Position numbers and translations under genes: made by a program. Shown one piece after another: positions 34,151 through 46,937 of a stretch of DNA of 64,000 nt (its first letter is position 1; each line of letters starts with the position of its first letter). This stretch comes from Nilaparvata lugens (Eukaryota > Arthropoda > Insecta > Hemiptera > Delphacidae), in contig NC_052509.1 of the NCBI RefSeq assembly GCF_014356525.2, forward strand, positions 36,638,001-36,702,000, in the 5' to 3' direction. Below the pieces are notes generated by a model that was not told where the DNA came from, did not search any database, and saw only the letters and a program-made list of their open reading frames with translations.

Positions 34151-34430
34151 ACCTTTCATGTCAACCAGCTGAAGAGCTGTGAAGGTTTGTTGTCAACGCA
34201 TCTATAACAAGCATTACGATTGCAGTGCATTCATCCATCTAAAACATTTGTCTGGTTTTAATATCACCAGTAATTCAATGCTGAAGTCGACAAGCTGTTA
34301 TTGTTGCTCTATCAAGATAAGTTATTGCTGTTATCAAGATATTTTATGGAGTGGGGCATCTTCAAGAAAGATCCTCCAGTAGGAGCTGAGGATGAATTTT
34401 CTGCCAAGAAACCAAGCTCTAGAACCGTCC

Positions 34431-34545
34431 TGATTGGCTTCTTGGCGACGAATGTACATTCTCTGCTACTTTCAAAGTAATTGAGAACTAGAACCTTCAG
34501 CCGACCAAGTATCGGCGTTGCCACATTGTGAGAGATTGCGACCCT
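34431..34545 (+). repeat. direct duplication, unit 2
   Basis: Second copy of the unit at 34036-34150, in the same order and orientation, with CAGCCGACCAAGTATCGGCG. Confidence 0.8.
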
Positions 34546-36049
34546 CAAATTTCCAATTTAAGTATACATCTAGTAAGTGAAATTTTCTCCCCGAAATACT
34601 ACTATTGCTAAAAATACTCCAGGGTTGAAGAGTTGAGCTCATTGCTCAACATATTTCATTCTGCCTATTAATTAGTTTTTTAGTACATCTTAAGTATCTA
34701 AAACCTCAATGACCAACATCTGAAAACACGCCCCTAAAAATCGGGGGAACCGCTTGAGAAACTGAAGTTTTCATTCCCATTATATTTCGTTAAACTCAGA
34801 AAGTTTTAGTACATCATTTTTTTATTGTACAATACTATAGCTATCTAGTCTGGAGACTAATGAGCTAATTTTTTCTACTCTTAGTACATCATGACCTCAG
34901 CTAACGTGATGAAGTGGTCTGGAATTTTAACTTCAACCTTTATTAACTTCAAGTTGTACTGTTGTAGCTATACTCCAGTCACTTCATGTCAATGTTTAGA
35001 GATTACATAAAGCTATTCAAACTAGGGTACGCGCCACCTTAGTCCTCCGACACACCCAGAACCTGACAGGAGTGGACAGCGACTATCTCATCCATCGACA
35101 CCGTACGCCAGCGACAGGGAATGACTGTTTTGAAAGAGTCTCGAATTGGCGTGTGCGTTAGGCGCCAAAACCGGACACTTTTACATCCGTACAGAAATGA
35201 CAAAGTCAGACACATCGAATCTCAGACACTTCAAAAACAAGACGGTCAGGTTATACTTCTTGGACGGACTGTACTACGCAGAGCTGTCTGGTTTTCAAAC
35301 AATGGTATTGTTCTGATGAATCCCCACATGTAGGCTATTCTTAACAAGACCATTGACAATTTATTTCTGAAACCTATCACTCTTTTCTATCCCTTTACGT
35401 AGTAATATCAGACGATGACTTATCTTGTAACTGTATAATTCCTATTTATCAGTCCTATATATCTATTTATAAGTCCTATATATCATTCCTATTTTGTGCA
35501 GTTGTCTCTCTTTTCTGCAGTTATTTGGAGCTTAAATAATAGAACTATTAGTAAATTTCTTGACTCAAAACGAAAATAACTTCACTTGATAGGTCAATTG
35601 TCAAGATTAGTGAGTACACTGAAACTTCTCTATAATTCGTAGTTTTGTCATCAAAACACTGTAATTGGTATTCCCATAAAGATAAATACACTAATATGCA
35701 ATAGTAACTGATAACTCCAGTAATGAGTTCATCGAAAATTATGCTACAGTTACTAATAACTCCAGTGATGAGGAGACCAAAAATCACATCAACTGATGAA
35801 GTGAATTGGAAAAAGGGTGTTGTGATTTATCATTAGTAAGCTGGAATATTAATTGCATGCAATTACCACAATTTACCCATTTATTCATAAGAGCTAATGC
35901 TATTTAAGAATAATCACATATACTGTCCTTAATGCCCCGAATTCAGCTGATTAATATACAAATTTTACATCAACTCGCTTTCGTTAATGTCTGTCTGCCT
36001 GTCTAGGTATTGTTTGTTTCCAACATAGCCTATATGTATTAGATAATAC
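34546..36049. other. noncoding DNA, nothing recognised
   Basis: A GC-richer stretch at about 35030-35300 has no recognisable domain or splice structure. Confidence 0.35.
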
Positions 36050-36175
36050 AACTTGTGATAGCAATACCTTTAACGTTATAGTAATTGGTATTATTAGTTT
36101 AGGGATTTTGAATTCTGATTGTGAATTATTTACCCATACGGAGTGAACTTTAAAGTTCTATGGATTCACATAATA
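36050..36175 (+). repeat. dispersed repeat S, copy 1
   Basis: Matches the reverse complement of about 39705-39832: AACTTGTGATAGCAATACC, TTGGTATTATT, TTTGAATTCTGATTGTGAAT and TTTACCCATACGGAG recur in the same order. Confidence 0.65.
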
Positions 36176-36939
36176 TAATAATATAACTAGAGACAGCCTT
36201 GGTTGAAGAACTCGCTCATGAACAGTTGTATTGATCTCTGAAATCTTTTACAAGTATGTCAAATTAATATTTAACAATATTTTCTAATATTCATTCATAG
36301 AGGCTATATTATGAATTATTTATGGGCAATGATGGGATCAGTATCAATGATATAATTTTCTCGTATTTTGTTTAATCAGCCTCGATATTGCAGAGCTTGA
36401 TATATAATTCGTCACCCTCCAAAATTCGTATTAAATACTTGGTCCCGTAAGCTACAAATTATATAGGTTCTACTGTGTTGAATGTAGTCTAGGCCTACTG
36501 GAGGGTTAATTACTCGAACATTGAGAATTTTCAATATAATAAAATTATTCAGTATTGTTTTTCATTTTGAATGTCATTTTCAATACTGGAAGATATACAG
36601 TTATCATTTCCCAAAATAGCGGGAAAATGTTATTTTTTCATGATTTGATGATTCACATATTTTCATGATTGATTTTTCTACGTTTCAACGACGGGATTTG
36701 CTTTTGTCTGTATATGTATGTTGGCATGTTTGTAAATTAGCTTTTGATGATTACAGCTTGGCAATGCTCTCGGTTTTATTTATAACAGGTAATATTGTCA
36801 TCGTCAATAAACGCCAATCAGTCATTGGCCGTTTCAACACTTACGATCTCTCGTCACGGTACCGGTTTCTTTTTTCCGATGTCCGAAGGGCTAATTGGGG
36901 TGACATATTGACAATGAGATCTGTTTATAAATGCTGTAC

Positions 36940-36966
36940 GAGGTCTACTGTTCACAGAACTACTAG
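36940..36966 (+). repeat. isolated MITE-core fragment
   Basis: GAGGTCTACTGTTCACAGAA plus CTACTAG, the motif found in the cores of the foldback elements at 5730 and 17266. Confidence 0.6.
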
Positions 36967-37331
36967 CTACAAGTATTCAACTGCAGAAGTCGGAAATAGA
37001 CATTTCATTTTACTCATGGAAGACACCCACCCTTATCTATCTACTTCACGTCTATGAAGATAACAATATCAAAGAAACAGAGTTGAAAGTACAAAGACAT
37101 AGAGATGGAAATTTAGAAGTGAATGAATTGTTATAATTCAATTACTCAGGTATATTAAAACTGACTACTTCAGTATTTACCTTATTAATATTACCGCAAT
37201 CATTATGTTTCAAATTCAAATTTGCGTTGCGTTGCTGTCACTCGGCTGCTCTCTGCACCTATTTTCTCGAATCATGCAATAACTTCAAAAAAATGACGTC
37301 AACAAAGTTGGTGACTCAACACATCTGTCTC

Positions 37332-37442
37332 GTTTTCAACTGACAATGGCAAACTCTCTCGATCAGCTGTTTTCAACTGACGATGAAAAACTCTCTTGAT
37401 CAACTGTTTTCAACTGACGACGGAAAACTCTCTCAGTCAGCT
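37332..37442 (+). repeat. 3 x 37-bp minisatellite rich in E-boxes
   Basis: Three head-to-tail 37-bp units starting GTTTTCAACTGAC and ending CAGCT or CAACT. Each unit has CAACTG inside, and each junction makes CAGCTG or CAACTG, giving six CANNTG sites in about 111 bp. A TGACGTCA site lies just upstream at 37294-37301. Confidence 0.88.
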
Positions 37443-39704
37443 GCTACTCGGTTGATGAATATATTACCGTACCTAATCATTTTTAAGTTCCCTCATTGAG
37501 TTATCCTAAACATGAGTCCTAATCCAAATGATGATTTTCGTATCACAAACTCTATATTTCAAACTATATACTATATTTCAAACTTAATCAAAATCGTTAG
37601 AGCCGTTTTCGATTTCCATCAGACATACAAACAAACTAACAAACAGAAATTGAATACAATGATAAATACGTCTATAGTAACATCCATATGGGAACATCTG
37701 TTATAGTAGACTGCACAAAACTAATCCGATGTTAGTTGGAAGAGCTGAGTACCTCCTCACCCCTTACCATAAACTTTGCCAATTCTTCAGGTGTACTGTA
37801 CTGTATTATAAAAATAGCAATATTAATTCTTACTTATAATCAGCTGCCTAGGGGGCCTAGGCCCCCCTCAAGGATCAGATAAATAATGAAAATGCGGGTC
37901 TATCTACACGAATCCTTAGAGTCTCATAATGATTTAATACTTTTCTTTATCAGCAGTAGTATAATTCCTTCTACAGTATCAACAATGTAGCAAAATTGCC
38001 TTGAAAGTATGGATACGGGTACAGAGTAATAAATAATATATTTTTCTCTGTGGTATAGTTTGAATACAGAATGGGTACACTTATTGAATAAATTTCAATG
38101 TGAGAATTTACAAGTTGCAAGATGTCACAGTGAAAGCAAAAGAAAGGGCACAATCAGACAATCAAAAATGTATGTAAAGGGTTGTTGAGAATTATGGGAA
38201 CAGCTTGATGTATCTTTAGCTTTCTAACTGAAAGTTATTTTCCAATTAGAATATGATCCCCAATGAAATTGTCATTGTAAAAGAAAAATTTATCTTTTTC
38301 CATGATTTTTAAGAAATCTGTTTCAGTGTATTCCTACTCTAGGGCCTCTCTGTAGACCCATATTTCTAATAAATATTCCATGATTGAATTTGATAACTAA
38401 TAATGTATATGTTTGTATTGATACTTCAACCACATTTGTATAAAATTGGAAAAAATGAAGCATATAATAACATCTTCTAATGTAACATTTATGGGGAAAA
38501 ACCCAGGTCCCTCTATCCTTTGGGGGTATTCCTCCCCCCCCCCAATACCTCTTGGTTTTTGCCCACCCTTTAGCAGTTTGGTGAAATGGCACCACTGAAG
38601 TTGAATGAAATCAACTTCAATTATTGTATGGTAATTGTATGGCAAGATTACGATACTTATGAGCTCTACTTAGAAATGGATTGTGAAACACGATAATTGT
38701 ACTGGAATGTAATAAACTGTGATATTTTCATTATTATATAAAAGCAATTAAGCCATTCATTTGAATCATTGAGAGAAAAACCAATAAGATGCTCATATTA
38801 TCTTCTCAAATCCTAATACATTAACAATACACTACCGGTAATTCACGTGTAAATAATACTGATGTGGTCGATTTCAATGAACATTAAATGAAATGTTTGT
38901 ATTCTTCTAAATGTCTATACTTGAGCATTCTGTTAATTTCGAACAGAGATCACTTTTACGGAGTTTTCTCAGATGATGCAGCAATCACTGAGGAATATCC
39001 AACACATAACTCAATAATCCAGGAGAGAGTCATCTAAAATTAAAACTATTAGTGCAATATTGCTAAATTATTAGTGTTTTTCAATAAATTATTAATTCCA
39101 TACATGTCTCTTAATTAAATGATAAGTTATGGAGTTCCAAATATTATAATATTTTTCGCATTCCCATTTTTCTTTTTTTTATATTTGAATCGCTTCATTT
39201 GGGTCACTCGTTGTTTAGTCGAATATAGTATTTAATAGTATTATTCAGGTATATCTATCACATAAATCTCTCTCAGCAGCTACTATATAAACGCTTAAAA
39301 TAGGTTGCTAGGGAACGATAATGATAAGAATATGTGATGAATAATCTATCCTGTTCTAGGCGAGCAATATTTCTGTATCACAGATATACGAAAACTTCAA
39401 CACTAAAATGTGAATATCTTTGAAACGGTTTGATATATTTATGAGCGATTTCCACCATTCATTGTCTCTTGAAATTCTTTATTATTTGAATCTTGTATTA
39501 AAACCTTCCCATAGAAAATTTTTGATTCAATGTGGCGGAACGAAGATCGCAGACAAAAATTATTTTGAAGAATTTTTTTTCTTCTAAAAAATTATTTTAC
39601 AGAATTTTTTTTCAATTTGAATAAGAATCCCAGTGGAGCCCACTGTTATATTATCTTTGGAAAAGGAACATTAAGCTGTTTCCCTATTAATATTACGCTG
39701 TAGG
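37443..39704. other. noncoding DNA; 16-bp palindrome at 37851
   Basis: No gene seen. 37851-37866 is the perfect palindrome GGGGGCCTAGGCCCCC. 37580-37600 carries the AGAGCCGTTTTCG motif shared with the repeat R copies. Confidence 0.4.
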
Positions 39705-39832
39705 CCTACGTGAATCCATAGGACCTCATAGGTTTCTCCGTATGGGTAAATGATTCAGAATCAGAATTCAAATTTTGTTAAATCAATAATACCAACGACA
39801 TAGCAACTGCCATCACAATTTGTATCATTAAT
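39705..39832 (-). repeat. dispersed repeat S, copy 2 (inverted)
   Basis: Reverse complement of the copy at 36050-36175. The shared core is CTCCGTATGGGTAAATGATT, matched inversely there. Confidence 0.65.
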
Positions 39833-40615
39833 ATTACGCGTATGCTACTGAAGGATAATAGTCAGGCAGACACACAGGAGCAAGTTATTTTGTCTCATGC
39901 AGTACTTTCAATGTTACTTTTATATCCTAAAAAAGGATGAAGAAGTGAGTAAAATATTTTGTTGTTCAACGAACTTGACCTGTAAAAAGGTTCGAAGAGT
40001 GCGTGTTCAAAATTTGAAGCTGATCGATCAACTCTTTCTAAAGTTATTGTAGTGCATTCAAACAAACAAGCAAACCCACAAACTGGCAACAACTTTGAAC
40101 TTGAGTGAAAAGTAAGAACTTGCTAACGCTCGTTCAACAAATATTATTGAGAGAACAACGGGCGGTATTATCAAGTTGGGAGCACATAACTTGAAGGAGT
40201 CAAATTATTTCAGTGTAGGGGATTGTGTATTTCACAAGAGAGTGTGGTTCTGAGGGATATAGGCCTATAGTGAGAAAGTGAAGAAGTGAGGATTTTATTG
40301 AATTGCAGTTTTAGTTTTTTTTGCACGGCCGGCCCTCTCTCAAATTCAACCATCAACCCTCCAGTACGATGCTACATCAACTATATTATACAATCCTACT
40401 CGGTTGAATGGGGGAATTCACAATATTACAAGCAAGAGTTGATAGTAATGAATATTATTGACACAAAGAGATTTACAAATCTAGGCATGGGAAAGTCAAA
40501 TTCAAGATAGGTTGTAGATAATTATTTCTGAAGCATTGAATGAAATAATAACAAAACCCTAAGGGGTTTTGAAGAAAGGAGAGCATTAGCACACAACCGG
40601 GTAAGAGAGAGAGTT

Positions 40616-40657
<42 letters not shown>

Positions 40658-41034
40658 TGTGTGTTAGACAGAGAGAGAGAGAGTGTGTGTGTGTGTGTGT
40701 GTGAGTGTTAGACAGAGAGAGAGTGAGAGAGAAAGACGCAGGAGTGATAGAGAGAGGGAGATCGAGGGTGAGAGAGTGAGTGGGAGAGAGAGAATGAGAG
40801 AGGAAGCAATAGAACTAAATAAGGTTGAGATGAGAGACAATGTCACGCAGGAGTATTGTCCAATGGTGGTCACACACACACTTCTAGTCACACTAAGTTC
40901 TAAAAAGAATATTTCAAAGAAAGTACAGTCTGTTCCAAAATTGAAACCAGTTTACTTCCAAGCTATTCTGCCAGCTTATCTGACAGAAGCGTCAAAAACT
41001 GATAGCGACAACCAGAGACTGTTTTCCAGGTAGA
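39833..41034. other. noncoding DNA with GA/GT microsatellite
   Basis: GA- and GT-rich simple repeats occupy about 40612-40805. The open frames through this stretch are Arg/Glu or Ser/Leu repeats and are not genes. Confidence 0.5.
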
Positions 41035-41420
41035 GAAATTAGTCACGGACTCGCCCCGTCAAAACAAGACACTTCTTTTTCAGCACAAGAACGACAAAAG
41101 TGGCCACCGCCAAAACAAGACTGATTTTCAGTGCTAGGATGGATGTGTCTGACTTTGACGGTGGTGTATTTCGAAGAATCATCTTCATTTATTATTTTTT
41201 CGCCGGCTCGTTTTCGCTGTGTTTTAACACGCGAGTGATTCAAGCCGTGGGCGATTACCATTTTAATCGAATGTTGCGGTGCCCCCAGCCACCGCAACAA
41301 AGATAGAAATAAAGTAGAGATTGTTTGATTGCTCCATAGCCACTTTATTGGTGCGAGAGAGACAGAGATTGTTGGATTGCTCCCGAACACAGCAGCGATC
41401 TCTAGGCACTTCTATCCGGC
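41035..41420. other. GC-richer block with a 10-bp stem-loop
   Basis: The block is single-copy-like. TGTTGCGGTG (41272-41281) pairs with CACCGCAACA (41290-41299). GAGATTGTT-GATTGCTCC occurs twice (about 41317 and 41366). A short frame starting at ATGGATGTGTCTGACTTTG (41139) would encode about 55 residues with one hydrophobic stretch but no known domain. It could be upstream regulatory DNA or an untranslated exon; undecided. Confidence 0.3.
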
Positions 41421-41924
41421 ATAAAAGTGAGTGACCTGTAAAAATATTGTAATTGCCCGTTTCTGATAGTCTCTTTCGCTATCTTCATTACTTTTTCTCA
41501 CTCATAGTTTCTGTCCTTTAATCTTCTTCACCTATACTTGATGCTTCTCTCTCTTCCCCTACAACTGCAGCCAAATATTGCCAACAGCCAACAGTTTGCT
41601 CAGTAGTTGTTGGAGATGTCAATCTCGTTGTATCCATTCACGGTTCACCAAAACTACAAATTTCTCCGGCCCACTTTTACTTTGAAGGTCGTCCGCAAAT
41701 GTCGGAAGAAGCTCTAGCTACAGAAGAGATCAGTTTACAAAATTATGTTGATGTTTAACATAGCCTACCTTCCTATTTAAGAGAATAATAGAAAATATCA
41801 AATTTCTCTGACTAATATTATATCAGTTCAATTATATTCATTTTTAATTTTTTATTGCGACATTTCGAACTACATCCAATTGTTCATGCTGTCGGATGAT
41901 CAATAATACTTTATTCATATATAC

Positions 41925-42510
41925 AGAGTGAGTCATATGTATGGGAACCCTTCAATAAATTGGAGACTCTTGTAAATATAATACTTAATAGATATAAGTT
42001 ATAGCTTATAGATATAATTTATTGGTCAAATGCTCTACCTTTTGACGTACAACTGAATTTCAACCCTTCTAAGGGGGTGACTTAGGGGTTGTAACTCGAA
42101 TATTTTTAATGTAAACACCCATTGAATGATACATCATTTTAAAGGCCTTTTTGAAACAAGAAAGGTGGCATCGACAATAATTCGCTATGATACTTGTATC
42201 CAAAATGGCGGCTGATTGAAGTTTTAGTTTTTAAAGAAATGAGGGGTAGTAACTCAAATATTTTGAACGTAAACACCCAAACATCATTTCAAAGACGCTC
42301 TCAAAACTAGAAAGATGACATCAATGAAAATGCTCTATGATACTTTTATCCAAAATGACGACTGATTAAAATTTATCAGTTATTTATTTAAAAACTAATA
42401 CTCCAATCAGCCGCCATTTTGAATAAAATTATCATAGAACATTTTTATTGATGTCATCTTTCTAGTTTTGAGAAGGCCTTTGAAATGATGATTCATAGAA
42501 CCTCCAAATC
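41925..42510. repeat. MITE-like repeat with internal direct and inverted copies
   Basis: A roughly 90-bp unit with AAGRTGRCATC-A--AAAAT and CCAAAATGgCGgCTGATT appears at about 42140-42230 and 42290-42370. It appears again inverted at about 42395-42500 (CAGCCGCCATTTTGAATAAA ... CTTTCTAGTTTTGAGA). Noncoding; the outer ends are not clear. Confidence 0.65.
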
Positions 42511-43211
42511 AGAAGTTTATGTTTCCGGTGTTCAAGTTCTCTGCAAACCTGTATAAAGGGTCAGGAATGAGCTGTAGGCTGATATGACTGATGGAAACTT
42601 AGTGCTCTATTCATATGTCAAACAACCAATATAGAGTTGATATCAACAAATATAGATTTTGTCTATCCTCATAGTGCAAATATATGATTGATCATATTGG
42701 CCAATATGAGAAGGGCATGTACATCAGTATGAACATGAGTAATACATTCCAGTTTCCAGAATGCACATGTTGAATTTGTCACGATAGATCATTGAAGCAG
42801 TTGAGCATCTGAGCTGAGAAAACAAATTTCCAGACTTTGATTTTATTGGAATCAAAATTTCAAAAAAAAAAAACATTTCATCAATCCCAGAACCTGATCA
42901 AATTAATTGCTCAGTTCGAATGAAATATTTCAATTAATATGCAATTATCCAGTGTCTATATTCAATGTTTTCACATTAGAATGTAATTTGATCAGCTTAA
43001 CATAACTTTTTAAATGAATTGAAAGTGTAGGCTATTCAATTTCAGTTTCCTATCCTTATTTTTGGATTTTATTTCCTATCCATTTTGTAAATTAATTTGT
43101 ATTTGAATTTTCAAATAAATATTAGTACTGAACCAAGCTCATGATTAGAATTGAATAATTAAGTAGATACGAGAAAATGAAATAAAAGAGAGTTTTTTTT
43201 TGTTTTTGCAG
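42511..43211. other. noncoding DNA upstream of the KCTD-type exon
   Basis: Probably intron. A T-rich acceptor tract (43192-43208) precedes the AG at 43210-43211. Confidence 0.5.
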
Positions 43212-43412
43212 CACATCACCAGCCACCTCTCCGACAATGTCGAATTCGTCGTCGCCCACCCCTCCCTCAGCGGGTCACCCTCCACCGCCCCTCAATTACA
43301 ACCACAAGATCACAGGCATCCCCTGCGTGGCTGCCGCCTCCCGCTACACCGCCCCCGTTCACATCGACGTCGGCGGTACAATCTACACCTCCTCGCTAGA
43401 AACTCTCACCAA
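43212..43412 (+). CDS. coding exon of a KCTD1/KCTD15-like BTB protein (tiwaz relative)
   Basis: KCTD1/15 proteins are BTB/T1-domain proteins that oligomerise and act in transcriptional repression and development; the Drosophila relative is tiwaz. The exon is GC-rich against an AT-rich background. It is preceded by a pyrimidine tract and AG and followed by a GTAAGT donor. From the ATG at 43237 it encodes 58 residues plus two bases: a Ser/Pro-rich leader (MSNSSSPTPP), a linker with GIPC, and the first BTB strand PVHIDVGGTIYTSSLETLT, with the Lys codon split by the intron. Family members have nearly the same string, with APVHIDVGG and YTSSLATLTK. The frame stays open upstream of the ATG to the acceptor (TSPATSPT), resembling the family's TRSPASP leader, so this ATG need not be the start. 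The remaining BTB domain was not found in this window, implying a downstream intron of over 20 kb. Confidence 0.88.
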
Positions 43413-44931
43413 GTAAGTCATCACACTTCAATTTATCATCAAAAAAATAACAATAACTTAAATTTGAAATTCATTTCAACATTACTAGAATAATATGAAT
43501 GATTTCTTTTAGTATTAAAAAAAAATATGGCAATCCAAATACGAACAATATCCATAGCTATCTAATTCATGTTCAAATACTAAGAAGAGGAATATTTCTG
43601 TGTCATGGATTGGAAAAACGTTTTCCAAGTACGCTTAAAACGATAACAATCAATATATGGGATTTCTACACCAACTCCCAACATGGAAGTATTAAACTTG
43701 TTAAGGGATAGGTACGAAGGATAAGGGATGGCTGTGATTCAACAAACATTGTATGTTATTGAAATGGAAATGAAAAGAGCATAGTGGGTTTTATCAGTTG
43801 TTAGAAATAGCTTAGTTACAATATAACTCAACTTGAGCTACAGAATATATTAGGAACGATAGTAACATGAAAAATAGGGTAGTTATTGCGCTGGTGCACC
43901 AACCTACACGTGACTTATAAGTAGATGTTTGATTGAAATTGAAACCGTCGATAGACAATCGTCTCTACTACTCGTATTGGTTCGAATGAAGTCCGTTAGA
44001 TTAGTGTGATTGGAAGCCAACAAGTAGGTTATTAGACAGAGCAAGCTACATGTGATTCAATATTGACTACCAGGCTCTAGATAGTACCAGAATAGAAGTC
44101 TCTTCATTCTTATCATGTTTGATTCTTTTAAATTAGTGTTTGAAGGCTGCAGAAAGAAAACTAATCAAACTTCAATTGCTCTATCATTTCAAAGTTCAAA
44201 TGTGGCTGTACCCTTGTTGTTCCTGATTGAAACGTGTATTCTCAACAATCTCATGAGCACTGTTCCAATTAAGATCAAGAGAGGGGAGGCGAGAGAAAAG
44301 CCTATTCTAGTGACATTAACATTTCATCAGTTGTTGGCCAGTCAAAGTTAGGTCGTGAACTAAGCTGCTTTCCAAACTCCCACGCTACAACTCTGATCTT
44401 GCTTGCTCGCTTCTCCTGGGAAACAAACCATTCAACACCACACAACAAAACAGTTTGAAGAAGGAGAGAGGAGGAGTGAGTGGATGACGGGTAAGGAGGC
44501 TGACAACAGAGTAGAAGAAAAATAACAGAAACAAGAGACAACAAAGAAGAGGAATAAGTGACAAGTGGAAGAAGGTGATGATAAGGATGATGGAGAAAGG
44601 TTAGGAGAAGATGAAGAGAACGTGCCAGACTTTGATAAAGCTCGAACTCCGCCCCTTCTCACTGTCTAGTCCTTCAGAGATCCGATTCTTACACATTTAC
44701 AGTCAGCGTTCGAAATAAATAGGCACGCGTTCTGTAATATAGGCTATTAATAGAGAAACCCGTGTTGTAGAGGTTTTGATTCACAGAATTAGGTTCAAAT
44801 CATTTAATCTGTTCTCTCTACCTCTTGAAGAATTTATTTTTTAGGTTAGTCGGATTATCTTTGTTCATTGCCCGTTCAAAGATCAATGAAATTCTGAAAG
44901 TAACATGAGCTATAGAGGATATATTTTTAAT
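43413..44931. other. intron of the KCTD-type gene, nothing else recognised
   Basis: Begins with the GTAAGT donor. Short frames at 44115-44662 are GA/TC-biased and have no domain. Confidence 0.55.
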
Positions 44932-45192
44932 TATTATTATTATTATTAAACGAAAATCCAAATTTAATGCTGTGATTCACCCCGGAGACTTCTGCTACTG
45001 CAAATATTGACAACAGGGTAAACAGCTAGATGGAAACTCGATGAGCAGTACTATTAGAAAATTAATTATTGAATAGTAGAGATCATCGAATTTCCATCTA
45101 GCTGTTTACCCTGTTGTCAATATTTGCAGTAGCAGAAGTCTTTGGGATGAATTACAGCATTCAATTTGGATTTTCGTTTAATAATAATAATT
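44932..45192. mobile_element. foldback MITE
   Basis: Two inverted arms of about 105 bp (44938-45046 and 45085-45187) differ at only a few positions. They share AAACGAAAATCCAAATT, CTTCTGCTACTGCAAATATT and ACAGGGTAAACAGCTAGATG, and are separated by a loop of about 40 bp. (TTA)n lies at both outer ends. Noncoding. Confidence 0.85.
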
Positions 45193-46344
45193 AATTCATT
45201 ACCATTTGAATAATTGCAATATCTCAGTAATTTCCATCTGTAGATATATTTTTAGATTCTACTCTTATCATTCATACTTCAATTATCGTCTTATACCTAT
45301 TTGAGTTGACTGAGAACAGGTAAAGAATTAAAATTAAATAGTAGGCTATACCAAAACTTTTGTGATATATAGAACAACTCTTATTCGAAAATGATAATGT
45401 AAATTACATAAAATCATGAGTTCCCTCGCTCAAAAATAATATTGAAAACTGGAGTTTTTCCTCTTACCACATCGTCTATGATCAAGAATAAGAATACTTG
45501 GATCGAGCCTGCGGCTGTAATGCAAGCCAGATAAGGCGATATAAGTTATTGATGTGGGATGGAGATGGTGCATAGATGAGAGAGAAAAGTGAGAGGTTAG
45601 GTTATAGTGGGAAGGGAGGGAAACGGTTTTAAAGCTATCCTTCCACGCAAGCCAGCGGCAAATTCTTGGGGCACTACTCTTCTTCCTAAACCTAAAGACC
45701 GCTCGCCTAATCGTAGTAAATATCAAATTAATAGTCTTCCGCTGCAGGCTAAAAGATGGGACCTGGCCAAACAACTGGCAACTTATAACGTCAATACAAT
45801 ATTCAGGCTGGAGAAAAGAGATTAATAAGACTGATTTATGTATGGCGAGATACAGCGCTTTACAAAAATCGCTCCCAAACATGAACAATGTTTCTTGCTA
45901 GTGCTCCTAGCAAGGCTTTTTCCCGGCGTCTATCAATTCCTTCGCCACGGGGCGCAAGGCTTGGCTGCCTCCAGGCCAATTTATTGGCTACGTACTGGGA
46001 TTAGAACAATTCTTATATCAACTCCTTTCATCCGTCTCAACATCACTCCTAATCTATCTTTCTCTCACTCTCTTTATATCTTTCTCTCGCTCTCTCTCTC
46101 TCTCACACACATACACACACACACACTCTCTCTCTCTCTAGGAGGTTGTGTAGCAGAGAGGACATGGAGTCCTAGCTCCGCCCTTGATAAAGGCAATCAA
46201 CCAATCTCTCTCAATAATTTCTCCTCTTCCCACAAATTCCCTTCAACTCCCTTCACCCTTATCTCTCACTATCACATTCTTTTACACTGACCCCTCTATC
46301 AATCTCTCTGTTTCTCTATTTCTCTTACTTTCTCTCTCTTTAGT
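45193..46344. other. intronic DNA, nothing coding recognised
   Basis: A CT/CA microsatellite lies at about 46064-46138. A GC-richer stretch at 45610-45990 has no recognised domain. Confidence 0.4.
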
Positions 46345-46937
46345 GAACAAAAGGCAGATTCAAAATGATGCTAGTGATAGGCCATTAATCTCGCGCACCT
46401 TATCGGCTGTCAACATGCTCCTAAAACCTAATAGCTCGTTCAGAACTTGTAACCAAAATTATAAATTTATTCTAAATCGAGTTGTTTTTAAGAACTACCC
46501 ATCTGGATTAATCCTATTGGGTTTCATGTCGGAGTTGCCGATAAGCTAGACAATATTTTGTCGTTTGAACTGTCTGTGTTATTCATCTACAAGCTATTTA
46601 TTGCATATATATTATTCCGACTAACAAAATGAGTGACTGTGCTGGATGCAAGTTTTCTATTAACCGATCAGCTAGAGACAAAGTGATATGCAGTCAATGC
46701 AATTCAATATTTCATGGTAAATGTGTGGGTGGTGGTAAGGAATTGAGTGATGCCGAACTTGAGTTACTAATATCTACGTCTTGGTCGTGTAAGAGCTGTG
46801 TTTTTAAACTACGTTCACGAAGAAATAGTGAATCTGACAGTACACCTGTTAAAAGTAGTAATAGTAATTATTATGCAGCTTCGCAGCAACCTATTACAGC
46901 AGATATTTTTGAAAAGTCGTTGTTAGATTTTAAAAAT

